In this document: positions 1 through 7,215 of the stretch, one piece after another | How the letters are laid out: each line of letters begins with the position of its first letter | How positions within the stretch are numbered: position 1 is the first letter of the stretch | Source of the DNA: Candidatus Zhuqueibacterota bacterium | Lineage (GTDB): Bacteria; Zhuqueibacterota; Zhuqueibacteria; Oceanimicrobiales; Oceanimicrobiaceae | DNA: 33,077 nucleotides | Assembly: GCA_029262035.1 (NCBI GenBank) | Contig: JAJDAE010000272.1 | Location: forward strand, 1-33,077 | Reading direction: 5' to 3' | Notes under the pieces: model-generated | What the model was told of the DNA's origin: nothing | Database searches by the model: none | The model's input: the letters and a program-made list of their open reading frames with translations, nothing else | Program-made: the position numbers and the translations under genes

Positions 1-1
1 A

Positions 2-76
2 GGATATTGGCTGCTTAAGCTGCCTTTGTTTGATTTACCCGATCGATTTTTCACCAAAGCTTTCTTTTTAATATAG
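2..76 (+). CDS. possible C-terminal tail of an unidentified protein (partial)
   Basis: One frame is open from the window edge to a TAG at 74-76. It reads as a protein-like hydrophobic/aromatic tail (…LPLFDLPDRFFTKAFFLI). It is too short to assign to a family, and an open frame of 24 codons can occur by chance. The composition looks more like protein than the other two frames, which is the only support. If real, the gene ends 25 bp before the hairpin at 101-132. Confidence 0.27.
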   Translation, partial: GYWLLKLPLFDLPDRFFTKAFFLI

Positions 77-100
77 CCCCCAAAAGCTTGTATTTAACGC

Positions 101-132
101 AACCGTACTTTACATTTAGATAAAGTACGGTT
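101..132. repeat. 12-bp perfect inverted repeat (hairpin) before the ATPase remnant
   Basis: AACCGTACTTTA (101-112) is perfectly complementary to TAAAGTACGGTT (121-132), with an 8-nt loop. It ends 5 bp before the ATG at 138, so it could be an operator, a transcript hairpin, or the end of a mobile cassette carrying the ATPase. There is no T-tract suited to termination on the plus strand. I did not see a second copy in the window. Confidence 0.7.
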
Positions 133-137
133 TCACT

Positions 138-516
138 ATGATGCTTCGTCCCTTTTGGATAGATAAAATTACTCAGGCCTGGCTCAAGCGACCTATCGTT
201 TGGCTTTCCGGTGTACGCAGGGTTGGGAAAACCACGCTTTCAAAGATGTTCCCTGAGGCCGTGTTCTTAAACTGCGATTTACCTTCCGTAGCTCAAACAC
301 TGGCAGCCCCGGATTCGTTTTACGACGGTCTTGGCAACAACGCCACTATCATCTTCGATGAAGTTCACAGAATAGAGGCGCCAAGCCAGTTACTCAAAAT
401 TACCGCAGACGAGTATTCTCACCTAAAAATATTGGAGACCGGCTCTATCAACATTGGCGGCAACACGTAAATTTTTATTCTCTCAATCATCCTCTGGGAA
501 CCAATTTGTTTTCTAA
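138..516 (+). pseudogene. AAA_14/DUF4143-type ATPase, truncated and frameshifted remnant
   Basis: This is the N-terminal part of a P-loop ATPase of the AAA_14 / DUF4143 type, a family of several hundred residues often carried in accessory DNA. Visible motifs are a Walker A (GVRRVGKTT, about residues 25-33) and a Walker B (TIIFDEVHR). The open frame stops at 468-470 after 110 residues. Removing one base, the A at 447, changes the reading from GSINIGGNT-stop to GSSTLAATRKF. This is the arrangement expected after the conserved LATGSS stretch (here LETGSS). The restored frame runs only to a TAA at 514-516 and soon stops resembling the family, so the C-terminal half is gone. The gene is almost certainly inactive. 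The family assignment is from motif recognition. Confidence 0.8.
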
Positions 517-660
517 AATTTAGGAACAACAACTTCTCTTTTTTTCTTAGCTGCATTTATTTCATTATATAATTAGCTCTCCACTTCTCTCCCCAATAGC
601 CATTCATGTTTAATGTATTTTTGTCGATGTATTAGAAAAATAGGAGTCTTATTCGACAAT

Positions 661-903
661 ATGAAAATCAAAAATACCATGTGGTTTAGCAGCTCAGACG
701 TGACCAGTAAACTCCATATAAGTTTACGGCAATTATACTATTGGGAGCTGAAAGGAATCGTTACTCCCAGAATGGTAGCAATGGGATCGCGGGAGTTTAA
801 GCGTTATTCAAACCGCGATTTTGAAACCCTTCGCCAAATTAAAGATTTTCTGGATGAGGGGTACACATTAAATAGCGCTGTTCACAGAGTACAGATCGAT
901 TAG
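661..903 (+). CDS. small MerR-like DNA-binding protein
   Basis: This 80-residue protein resembles a stand-alone MerR-type winged-helix DNA-binding domain. A helix-turn-helix (residues about 8-30, SSDVTSKLHISLRQLYYWE) is followed by the wing and a second helix pair (YSNRDFETLRQIKDFLDEGYTLNSAVHRV). There is no effector or dimerisation domain, so it is shorter than classical MerR regulators. The ATG at 661 is chosen because AGGAG lies at 642-646 and homology-like sequence begins here. The frame stays open upstream to an ATG at 613, but that extension looks non-coding. It lies 21 bp before the prepilin peptidase on the same strand, so it may regulate or be co-transcribed with the pilus locus. Its target is unknown. 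Confidence 0.75.
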   Translation: MKIKNTMWFSSSDVTSKLHISLRQLYYWELKGIVTPRMVAMGSREFKRYSNRDFETLRQIKDFLDEGYTLNSAVHRVQID

Positions 904-924
904 TAACGACTAACGGAGCCGAAA

Positions 925-1692
925 GTGTTTTATTTTCAATTGAGCGCTATCTTCGTGATGGGCGCTGTTTTTGGCAGCTTCCTGAATGTATGTATTTACC
1001 GCCTGCCTCGGGGCGAATCCATTCTCTGGCCACGCTCTTACTGTCCGGGGTGCAAGCATACAATTTCTGCATTGGAAAATATTCCTGTATTGAGCTTTCT
1101 CTTTTTACGAGGTAAATGCCGCCGATGTAAGCATGAGATTCCATTGCGTTATCCGCTGGTGGAAGTTTTAACCGGCTTTCTATTATTGTTAGTCTGGCAT
1201 TTTTTTGGGTGGAGCTTATCTGCCATTCATTATGGTGTGCTCATTTTATTTCTATTACCAATTAGCTTCATCGATATCAACACGAGATTGATCCTGAATG
1301 TATTAACCTTCCCCGGTATTTTGGCAGGATTACTTCTGGCTGCTTTTGTTGAGGATGTAACTATCTGGCAATCCGTGATAGGGCTTTTGCTGGGTGGTGG
1401 ATTTTTATGGGGAATCGGTTTGCTGGGTGAGTTCATGTTTAAGCAAGAAAGCATGGGCGGGGGCGATGTAAAGTTGGGAGCAATGATAGGTGCCTTCTTG
1501 GGCGCTGAAGTTATTATTGCGCTATTCCTGGCCTTTTTCCTGGCGCTTCCTGTCATCGCCCTGGGCTTAAGCACAAAAAAACTACAGTTGGGCAGTAAGT
1601 TGCCTTTCGGCCCGTTTATAGCCTTAGCTGCGACGATAATTGTTTTCTGGGGTGATACTTTTTACGACTTCTATTTTTCTTTTTTCATCTGA
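925..1692 (+). CDS. pilD: prepilin peptidase / N-methyltransferase (A24 family)
   Basis: This 255-residue polytopic inner-membrane aspartic protease cleaves class III leader peptides after Gly and normally methylates the new N-terminus of pilins and pseudopilins. The N-terminal FGSFLNVCIYRLPRGES stretch is typical of the family. It is followed by the cytoplasmic zinc-type cysteines C40, C43, C65 and C68 and hydrophobic segments. The catalytic aspartates are D117 (FIDINTR) and D181 (GGGDVK). The start is GTG, supported by GGAG at 915-918 with 6-nt spacing. The four (pseudo)pilins in the window, with G|FTLIEL cleavage sites, are the obvious substrates. It could equally be called GspO; the locus does not settle pilus versus type II secretion. 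Confidence 0.95.
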   Translation: MFYFQLSAIFVMGAVFGSFLNVCIYRLPRGESILWPRSYCPGCKHTISALENIPVLSFLFLRGKCRRCKHEIPLRYPLVEVLTGFLLLLVWHFFGWSLSAIHYGVLILFLLPISFIDINTRLILNVLTFPGILAGLLLAAFVEDVTIWQSVIGLLLGGGFLWGIGLLGEFMFKQESMGGGDVKLGAMIGAFLGAEVIIALFLAFFLALPVIALGLSTKKLQLGSKLPFGPFIALAATIIVFWGDTFYDFYFSFFI

Positions 1693-1715
1693 TTTTTTAC
1701 TATGGGGCGCTTAAA

Positions 1716-3236
1716 TTGAATTTAACTTTTGGCAAAAAAGAATCTATCGCACTGCAATTGACCATTTCCGGAGCTGAAAGTCTTTTCTCTATGCTACGGA
1801 ATGGAATTCGGGAAACCACAGCTGATAGTTTGTGTGTTGGAACCTTTTACTTTCAATCAGACACGCTTTGGGTTTCATCCAGACAACGGCTTTCTGAGCA
1901 ATTGCTAAAGGCTGTTGAGGCAAAGGTCCAATTTGAATTAAAAAAAAATAAACAGGTTCTTGCGCCGGGTGAATTGCAAATAAGACTGAATGATAAGATA
2001 AAGGAAAAAAATAAACTCAAGTCGAAAGAGGTTTCTTTTTTTCAAGAAAAAATCTTTCCCATTTCTGTTGAAAACAATAAGATTGGATTGGTTTATCTGG
2101 GCTCTCTAAGTGCCGAAATAGATCTGAATGATAAACGATTTACCAATTTATTCAAAAAAGATTTTTTCAAAATTTTAAACAGCTTAAGTGAAGCAAATCA
2201 AAAAGAAAAGAATAAATTTGAGGCGCTTTCCACTTCTGTTATAGATGGCATTATTCTATGCGATTCAGATATGAAAATCCGGTTTATAAATAATGCTGCT
2301 TTGAGAATACTTGAGATTTCCAGTCACAAAAAATGTCTTGGGGAGCCGTTAAGTTTTCTGAAAGCAAGCTACCTGACAGAATTTCTGGAAGAAGCGCTTA
2401 GCAATGGTTTACATGAAATAAATAAAGTGATTAACTCCCCCGATAAACGTACGAAGCTTATTGGGATACATACCGAATTGATTAAAACCAAGAGCAACGG
2501 CAAAGTTGGGTGGATGATCGCTTTGCGCGATGTGACCATGAATTGGCAAAATGATCAGATGCGTTCGGCACTTAGCATTGCAGGCCATGAAATTAAAACA
2601 CCACTCAGCTCCATGAATGGCGCGATTGAGCTGATGATTGACAGAGATTTAGGCGACCTAAACAGCAAACAAGAACAATGCCTTAGTGTGATTAAAGATG
2701 ATATTACCCGGCTGAACCGTTTGCTGACAGATATTCTGGATCTGTCCCGGTTTGAAGAAGGGGTTAAGTTCATTGATCGTCGAAAAGAGATTGCTCTTAA
2801 TTTTTTATCGAATAAGGTCATTTATTCATTTCAGGCTTTTGCTAAAACCAAGAATATCAAAATCATAAATAAAGTGGCGAAGTCCATCCCTACATTTCGG
2901 GGCGACCGTGATCGTTTGCAGCAGGTTATGGCCAATCTGATTGAAAACAGCATTAAATATTCCCTGCCCGATGGCGTGGTAGAGGTTGCGGCAAACTTGC
3001 AGAATTCTATTCTTAATTTCAGCATTAAGGATTCCGGCGTTGGGATACCTGAAAGTGAGAAGGAGGCTGTTTTTGAACGTTTTAAACAATTGGATAATTA
3101 TCCGGATGAAGGCGAACGCGGTTACGGCCTGGGTCTCAGCATCGCCAAGCAAATTGTTGAGGGTGCAGGCGGTAAAATTTGGTTAGAAAGTGAGGTTGAT
3201 GTAGGTACGACTTTTTACTTTACGATTCCGGTATAA
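1716..3236 (+). CDS. soluble PAS-domain sensor histidine kinase
   Basis: This is a 506-residue two-component sensor kinase. The N-terminal region (about 1-160) is soluble and GAF-like in pattern but not assigned. A PAS domain follows (about 165-275, SVIDGIILCDSDMKIRFINNAAL). Next comes a HisKA domain with phospho-acceptor H291 in GHEIKTPLSS. The HATPase_c domain has its N box near 400-412 (ANLIENSIKYS), a DSGVGIP loop and GYGLGLSIAKQI near 469-480. No transmembrane segment is visible, so it senses an internal signal or is recruited to membrane partners. The start is taken as TTG at 1716, because an ATG at 1701 is out of frame. It overlaps the next gene by one base, indicating a coupled pair. 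A PilS-like role is inferred from context only. Confidence 0.9.
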   Translation: MNLTFGKKESIALQLTISGAESLFSMLRNGIRETTADSLCVGTFYFQSDTLWVSSRQRLSEQLLKAVEAKVQFELKKNKQVLAPGELQIRLNDKIKEKNKLKSKEVSFFQEKIFPISVENNKIGLVYLGSLSAEIDLNDKRFTNLFKKDFFKILNSLSEANQKEKNKFEALSTSVIDGIILCDSDMKIRFINNAALRILEISSHKKCLGEPLSFLKASYLTEFLEEALSNGLHEINKVINSPDKRTKLIGIHTELIKTKSNGKVGWMIALRDVTMNWQNDQMRSALSIAGHEIKTPLSSMNGAIELMIDRDLGDLNSKQEQCLSVIKDDITRLNRLLTDILDLSRFEEGVKFIDRRKEIALNFLSNKVIYSFQAFAKTKNIKIINKVAKSIPTFRGDRDRLQQVMANLIENSIKYSLPDGVVEVAANLQNSILNFSIKDSGVGIPESEKEAVFERFKQLDNYPDEGERGYGLGLSIAKQIVEGAGGKIWLESEVDVGTTFYFTIPV

Positions 3237-3613
3237 TGGCCAAGAAAATCCTAATTGTTGAAGACTATGTGAATATCGTTGAAATTCTTAAAATGCGTCT
3301 CGAAAGCATGGGGTTTGATGTTGTTTGTGCTACAGATGGCCAGTCGGGACTTACCCTTGCGCGTAAGGAAATGCCGGACCTTATAATTTTGGATGTTTTG
3401 CTGCCCAAAATGAATGGTTATAAAGTGTGTCGACTGCTCAAGTTTGATGTAAAATATAAGAGCATACCAATTATCATGCTCACATCACGGGAGACCAAAA
3501 GGCATGAGCAGCTTGGCCTCGAAACCGGTGCCGATGCTTACGTTTTTAAGTCGGATCAAACCGGAGCTTTGCTGAAGCTTATCAATAAATATTTAAAACC
3601 TGTGGTCAGTTAG
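3236..3613 (+). CDS. single-domain response regulator (CheY-like receiver)
   Basis: This 125-residue receiver domain has no output domain. The acidic pocket (E9, D10) and phospho-acceptor D53 (LIILDVLLPKMNG) are present, with MLTS for the conserved Thr/Ser. The conserved Lys appears in YVFKSD rather than the usual K-P. Its ATG shares one base with the stop codon of the histidine kinase gene, so the two are probably translationally coupled cognate partners. Without a DNA-binding output it may act by protein contact (for example on the pilus motor) or as a phosphorelay intermediate; both are inference. Confidence 0.93.
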   Translation: MAKKILIVEDYVNIVEILKMRLESMGFDVVCATDGQSGLTLARKEMPDLIILDVLLPKMNGYKVCRLLKFDVKYKSIPIIMLTSRETKRHEQLGLETGADAYVFKSDQTGALLKLINKYLKPVVS

Positions 3614-3614
3614 A

Positions 3615-3824
3615 GTGCAATATTTAAAAAAAACTGATTGGGGTGATCATTGGGCAACTAATGAAAATATCAATAAGTCGCAGTTGATAAAGCGTTCGTT
3701 TGAAATTTTATCTAAAAGCAGTATCCGATTATTCAGCGATAAAAACCGTGATAATGTTATAGATTACTTGTTCCCGTCTGAGAATAAAAAACCTTGCGAA
3801 GGTTTTAAACCTTCGCAAGGTTAA
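3615..3824 (+). CDS. small hypothetical protein whose C-terminus is encoded by a palindromic repeat
   Basis: The ORF has 69 codons and a GTG start one base after the response-regulator stop. I do not recognise it. The sequence is hydrophilic with no membrane segment or signal peptide, and it contains a helical-looking stretch (NKSQLIKRSFEILSKSSIRLFSDKNRDNVIDYLF). The last ten codons (PCEGFKPSQG) are encoded by the 33-bp palindrome at 3790-3822, so the original C-terminus may have been altered by a repeat insertion. Its tight spacing between the regulator and PilB supports translation, but it could also be a decayed gene. Confidence 0.5.
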   Translation: MQYLKKTDWGDHWATNENINKSQLIKRSFEILSKSSIRLFSDKNRDNVIDYLFPSENKKPCEGFKPSQG

Positions 3825-3828
3825 TAAA
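3783..3828. repeat. 33-bp perfect palindromic repeat with flanking AATAAA direct repeats
   Basis: AACCTTGCGAAGGTTT (3790-3805) and AAACCTTCGCAAGGTT (3807-3822) are perfect complements around a single central T. Each arm is itself a small palindrome (AACCTT-GCG-AAGGTT; AACCTT-CGC-AAGGTT), so two small hairpins or one long one can form. AATAAA occurs at 3783-3788 and 3823-3828, which could be a target-site duplication or chance in AT-rich DNA. There is no clean T-run, so intrinsic termination is unlikely. It resembles dispersed REP-like palindromes. It overlaps the end of the small ORF ending at 3824. Confidence 0.8.
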
Positions 3829-3843
3829 GACTGATGAAAAAAA

Positions 3844-5547
3844 TTGATATCGACAGAAGACAGAAAATTTGGCAAGCTTTTAGTTGATAGGGAAATCGTA
3901 AGTCCTGCCCAGTTAGTTGAAATTTTCAAACAAAAAAAACATCAGGAAGATGAACTTGCTTCAATTTTAATCAACAAAGGTATTGCCGATAGCAAAGACG
4001 TTTATACCTGCCTTGCCGAACATTTAAATATTCCCTTTATCGAATTACAAGATTATACCATTGATGCCTCAGTCGTCACCCTTGTTCCTCATGAATTAGC
4101 TCTAAAACATAAAGTGATGCCTGTTTTTAAGATTGAAAACAGCCTCACTATTACCATGATAAATCCAGGCGATGTCCATGTTATTGATATTCTGCATCGG
4201 GAAACGGGATTTGATATAGAGCCTGCTGTAAGCCTGGAGGAGCAAATTGTTAAAGCCATTGACACGCATTATGGCACCTGCGGCGTTAATCTGGATTCTT
4301 CGTTTGACGAGGTTATTCAGAATATTGAAAGTCAAAAACCCAAAAAGGATGAAAAAACTTCATCCGAGAAACTCAAGCAACTCAGTGCAGAAACTCCAGT
4401 TGTAAAGCTCGTCGACTTGTTCATTGCGCAGGCAATTATGGATGGCGCAAGTGATATACACATTGAACCTGAAGAAAAAAGTCTGCAAGTACGTTTTCGG
4501 GTTGATGGCATTTTGCGTGAAAATTTGAACCCTCCCAAACATTTGCAAGCTGCAATTATTTCAAGAATTAAAATTTTGTCGGAGATGGATATTGCTGAGA
4601 GCCGCATTCCCCAGGACGGACGTTTCCAGGTTACAATAAGCGGCCGCGAAATTGATTTGCGCGTTTCAACCTTGCCAACAGTTTACGGGGAAAATGTCGT
4701 CATGCGTATTCTCGATAAAGCTGCATTAATGTTGGACCTCAATGTCCTCGACTTTGAACCGAGTGTTTTTGAACAATTTCAGGAGATGCTCTCCAGCTCT
4801 TATGGCGTAATATTAGTGTGTGGACCAACAGGTAGCGGAAAAACCACGACGCTTTATTCGGCTCTCAACTCCATCAATGTACCGGAGAAAAAAATTGTTA
4901 CAATCGAAGATCCGGTTGAATATCGTTTAAGTCGAATCAGGCAATGCCAGGTGAATGTAAAGGCAGGTTTGACCTTTGCGGCGGGTCTCAGATCCATTTT
5001 ACGCCAGGATCCCGATATAATTATGCTGGGTGAAATACGTGATAAAGAAACCGCTAAAATCGCTGTAGAATCCGCCCTGACCGGGCATTTGGTGCTATCA
5101 ACCATCCACACAAATGATGCGCCGGGCGGCATAACCCGTTTGACCGAAATGGGAATTGAACCGTTTTTGACTGCCTCTGCCACAGTGGGTGTAATGGCAC
5201 AACGCCTGGTTCGCCGGCTCTGTGGAGAGTGCCGGGAGAAATATACACCACCGTTCACAGTGTTGAAAAATATTGGATACTCTGAAAATGATAAACCTGA
5301 GTTTTACCGGGCTACAGGGTGTTTTCACTGTAAAAATTCCGGCTATAAAGGCCGGCTCGGTATTTACGAAATCATGTTGGTCAATGAAGATATTCGGGAA
5401 TTAATTCTAAAACGAGACTCAACTGCAAAAGTAAAAAAACGTGCTTGTGAAACAGGAATGAAGACCTTACGCCAGGATGCCTTGCGACGTGCACGAAAGG
5501 GTCAAACCTCCCTGGAGGAGGTCTTTCGGGTAACGAATCCCGATTGA
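3844..5547 (+). CDS. pilB: type IV pilus / type II secretion assembly ATPase (PilB/GspE)
   Basis: This 567-residue hexameric AAA-like secretion ATPase powers pilin or pseudopilin polymerisation from the cytoplasmic face of the inner membrane. An N-terminal MshEN/T2SSE_N-like domain (about 1-150, KFGKLLVDREIVSPAQL) precedes the ATPase domain. Visible there are Walker A GPTGSGKTTT (327-336), the acidic EDPVEYRL region, Walker B DIIMLGEIRD (from about 391) and the TGHLVLSTIHTNDA segment. A tetracysteine zinc site follows (C460, C463, C493, C496). The start is TTG at 3844, because an in-frame TGA lies at 3835-3837 and the ATG at 3834 is in another frame. The Shine-Dalgarno sequence is weak. The locus does not decide between PilB and GspE; no pilT-like retraction ATPase lies in the window. 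Confidence 0.95.
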   Translation: MISTEDRKFGKLLVDREIVSPAQLVEIFKQKKHQEDELASILINKGIADSKDVYTCLAEHLNIPFIELQDYTIDASVVTLVPHELALKHKVMPVFKIENSLTITMINPGDVHVIDILHRETGFDIEPAVSLEEQIVKAIDTHYGTCGVNLDSSFDEVIQNIESQKPKKDEKTSSEKLKQLSAETPVVKLVDLFIAQAIMDGASDIHIEPEEKSLQVRFRVDGILRENLNPPKHLQAAIISRIKILSEMDIAESRIPQDGRFQVTISGREIDLRVSTLPTVYGENVVMRILDKAALMLDLNVLDFEPSVFEQFQEMLSSSYGVILVCGPTGSGKTTTLYSALNSINVPEKKIVTIEDPVEYRLSRIRQCQVNVKAGLTFAAGLRSILRQDPDIIMLGEIRDKETAKIAVESALTGHLVLSTIHTNDAPGGITRLTEMGIEPFLTASATVGVMAQRLVRRLCGECREKYTPPFTVLKNIGYSENDKPEFYRATGCFHCKNSGYKGRLGIYEIMLVNEDIRELILKRDSTAKVKKRACETGMKTLRQDALRRARKGQTSLEEVFRVTNPD

Positions 5548-5735
5548 AGTTCCTAAAATCAATTCTTTCAAATTCAAAATCTCTTCGTGTTAAGCTTAAA
5601 CTACCAATAAATCCGTTCTGTTTCGATTGTTTGAATCGGGAATTAAATAAATTAAGATTTTGACTCAAAAAAAGTTAAAGAGCGGACGATAACCCATATA
5701 GCGGATGAAACATGTCAAGATAAAGGATTATGATT

Positions 5736-7136
5736 ATGCTGGCAAAAAAGCCCTCAATAATTGCAGTGGATGATGAAAACGATTTTTTGCAAACTGCAAA
5801 TGAGATATTGAAGAGATTAGATTATAATGTTTTCACCTCTTCCTCGGGTTATGAAGCATTACAGGTTTTAAGTATTCAGAATTTCGATTTGGTTATCCTT
5901 GACCTCAACATGCCATTAATAAGTGGCATTGATACACTGAAGCGCATTCAAAGAATTGACCCGGGCTTGCCGATAATTATTCTTACCGCAGATAGCCGCG
6001 TAGGTACTGTTGTTGAGGCCATGAAGCTTGGCGCTTACGATTTTTTTTCAAAACCAATTGATTGGGGTAAACTTGAGATAGCCATTAAAAACGCTTTGGT
6101 TACACGGGAGTTGCGTTCTGAAGTCAACCGGCTGCAGGGACAGCTAAAAGGTAAAACCGGCTTCGAACAAATAGTTGGTAAAAGCGCCCGGATGATGGAA
6201 GTTTTTAAAGCCATGGAAAGAGTAGCTGACTCTGATGTGACCGTCTCAATTCGTGGTGAGAGTGGCACCGGAAAAGAGTTGCTTGCCCGCGCAATCCATT
6301 TTGATAGCGACCGCAAGAACAAGCCTTTCGTAGCAGTGAACTGTGCCGCGATTCCGGAAAATCTACTTGAGAGCGAACTTTTTGGTCATGAAAAGGGCGC
6401 TTTTACCGGTGCGCACTTACGACGTATTGGCAAGTTTGAGCAAGCCGATGGTGGCTCACTTTTTCTTGATGAGATTGGTGACATGCCTCTGTCTACACAG
6501 GTGAAAATTCTACGTGTTTTACAAGAACGGCAGTTTCATCGTGTAGGCGGTGTTGAAACCGTAAAGGTAGATGTTCGTTTGATTTCGGCCACCAATAAAA
6601 AGTTGGAAGAAGAAATGAAGAAGGGAACCTTCAGAGAAGATCTTTACTACAGGATTTCGGTTTATCCGATTCAGGTCCCGCCTTTACGAGATCGTAAAGA
6701 TGATATTCCCTTTCTATCTGCATTCTTCATGAATAAATTCAATAAGGAGTATCGCCGCAAAATAAAAGCGATTTTACCACAAACCATGAATTATTTGCTC
6801 AATTACGATTGGCCGGGCAATGTTCGTGAACTTGAAAATGTGCTGGAGCGGTCATTTTTAAATACTTCTGAAGGTGTTTTAACGCCGGAACATTTGCCAA
6901 TCACCCTCACTTCGTATAAGGAAGATTTCAACAACAGTGATACTTTTATTGATCTTAAAAAAGTTGTTACACTCACCAATACGATTACACCGCTAAAAGA
7001 GCTTGAAAAGGAAATTTTGCAGCAGGCGCTGCGTTTGACCAATTACAATATGTCAAATGCTGCATTGGAGCTTGGTATCGGCAGAACGACGCTTTACCGT
7101 AAATTACAAAAGTACCGTATTACTCTCCGCAGATAA
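5736..7136 (+). CDS. NtrC-family sigma-54-dependent response regulator
   Basis: This 466-residue enhancer-binding protein has a receiver domain with phospho-acceptor D56 (VILDLNMP). The central sigma-54 activation AAA+ domain carries Walker A GESGTGKE (174-181) and the sigma-54 contact loop GAFTGA (221-226), plus LFLDEIGDMPL. A C-terminal Fis-type HTH follows (about 435-462, MSNAALELGIGRTTLYRKL). It should open -24/-12 promoters from upstream dyad sites. Exactly such an arrangement occurs 1.5 kb downstream before the major pilin, making this a probable PilR-like activator. ATG 5736 is preferred because AAAGGA at 5722-5727 gives about 8-nt spacing; the in-frame ATG at 5730 is too close. No kinase is adjacent; the PAS kinase upstream is the local candidate. 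Confidence 0.93.
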   Translation: MLAKKPSIIAVDDENDFLQTANEILKRLDYNVFTSSSGYEALQVLSIQNFDLVILDLNMPLISGIDTLKRIQRIDPGLPIIILTADSRVGTVVEAMKLGAYDFFSKPIDWGKLEIAIKNALVTRELRSEVNRLQGQLKGKTGFEQIVGKSARMMEVFKAMERVADSDVTVSIRGESGTGKELLARAIHFDSDRKNKPFVAVNCAAIPENLLESELFGHEKGAFTGAHLRRIGKFEQADGGSLFLDEIGDMPLSTQVKILRVLQERQFHRVGGVETVKVDVRLISATNKKLEEEMKKGTFREDLYYRISVYPIQVPPLRDRKDDIPFLSAFFMNKFNKEYRRKIKAILPQTMNYLLNYDWPGNVRELENVLERSFLNTSEGVLTPEHLPITLTSYKEDFNNSDTFIDLKKVVTLTNTITPLKELEKEILQQALRLTNYNMSNAALELGIGRTTLYRKLQKYRITLRR

Positions 7137-7215
7137 TTGGACTTGGGACATAGCACGGAGCGCTGAATTTTGTCTTCTCTTATTCTGAAATTCGTGAAAA
7201 CTCAGGTTACGGAAT

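Noticed and set aside
3834-3887. ATG at 3834 as the pilB start
   Set aside because: That frame hits a stop after 17 codons. The PilB frame has a stop at 3835-3837, so the TTG at 3844 is the first usable start.
7133-7154. TTGGGACA half-site before pilC as another activator site
   Set aside because: There is no symmetrical left half and no -24/-12 element between it and pilC.
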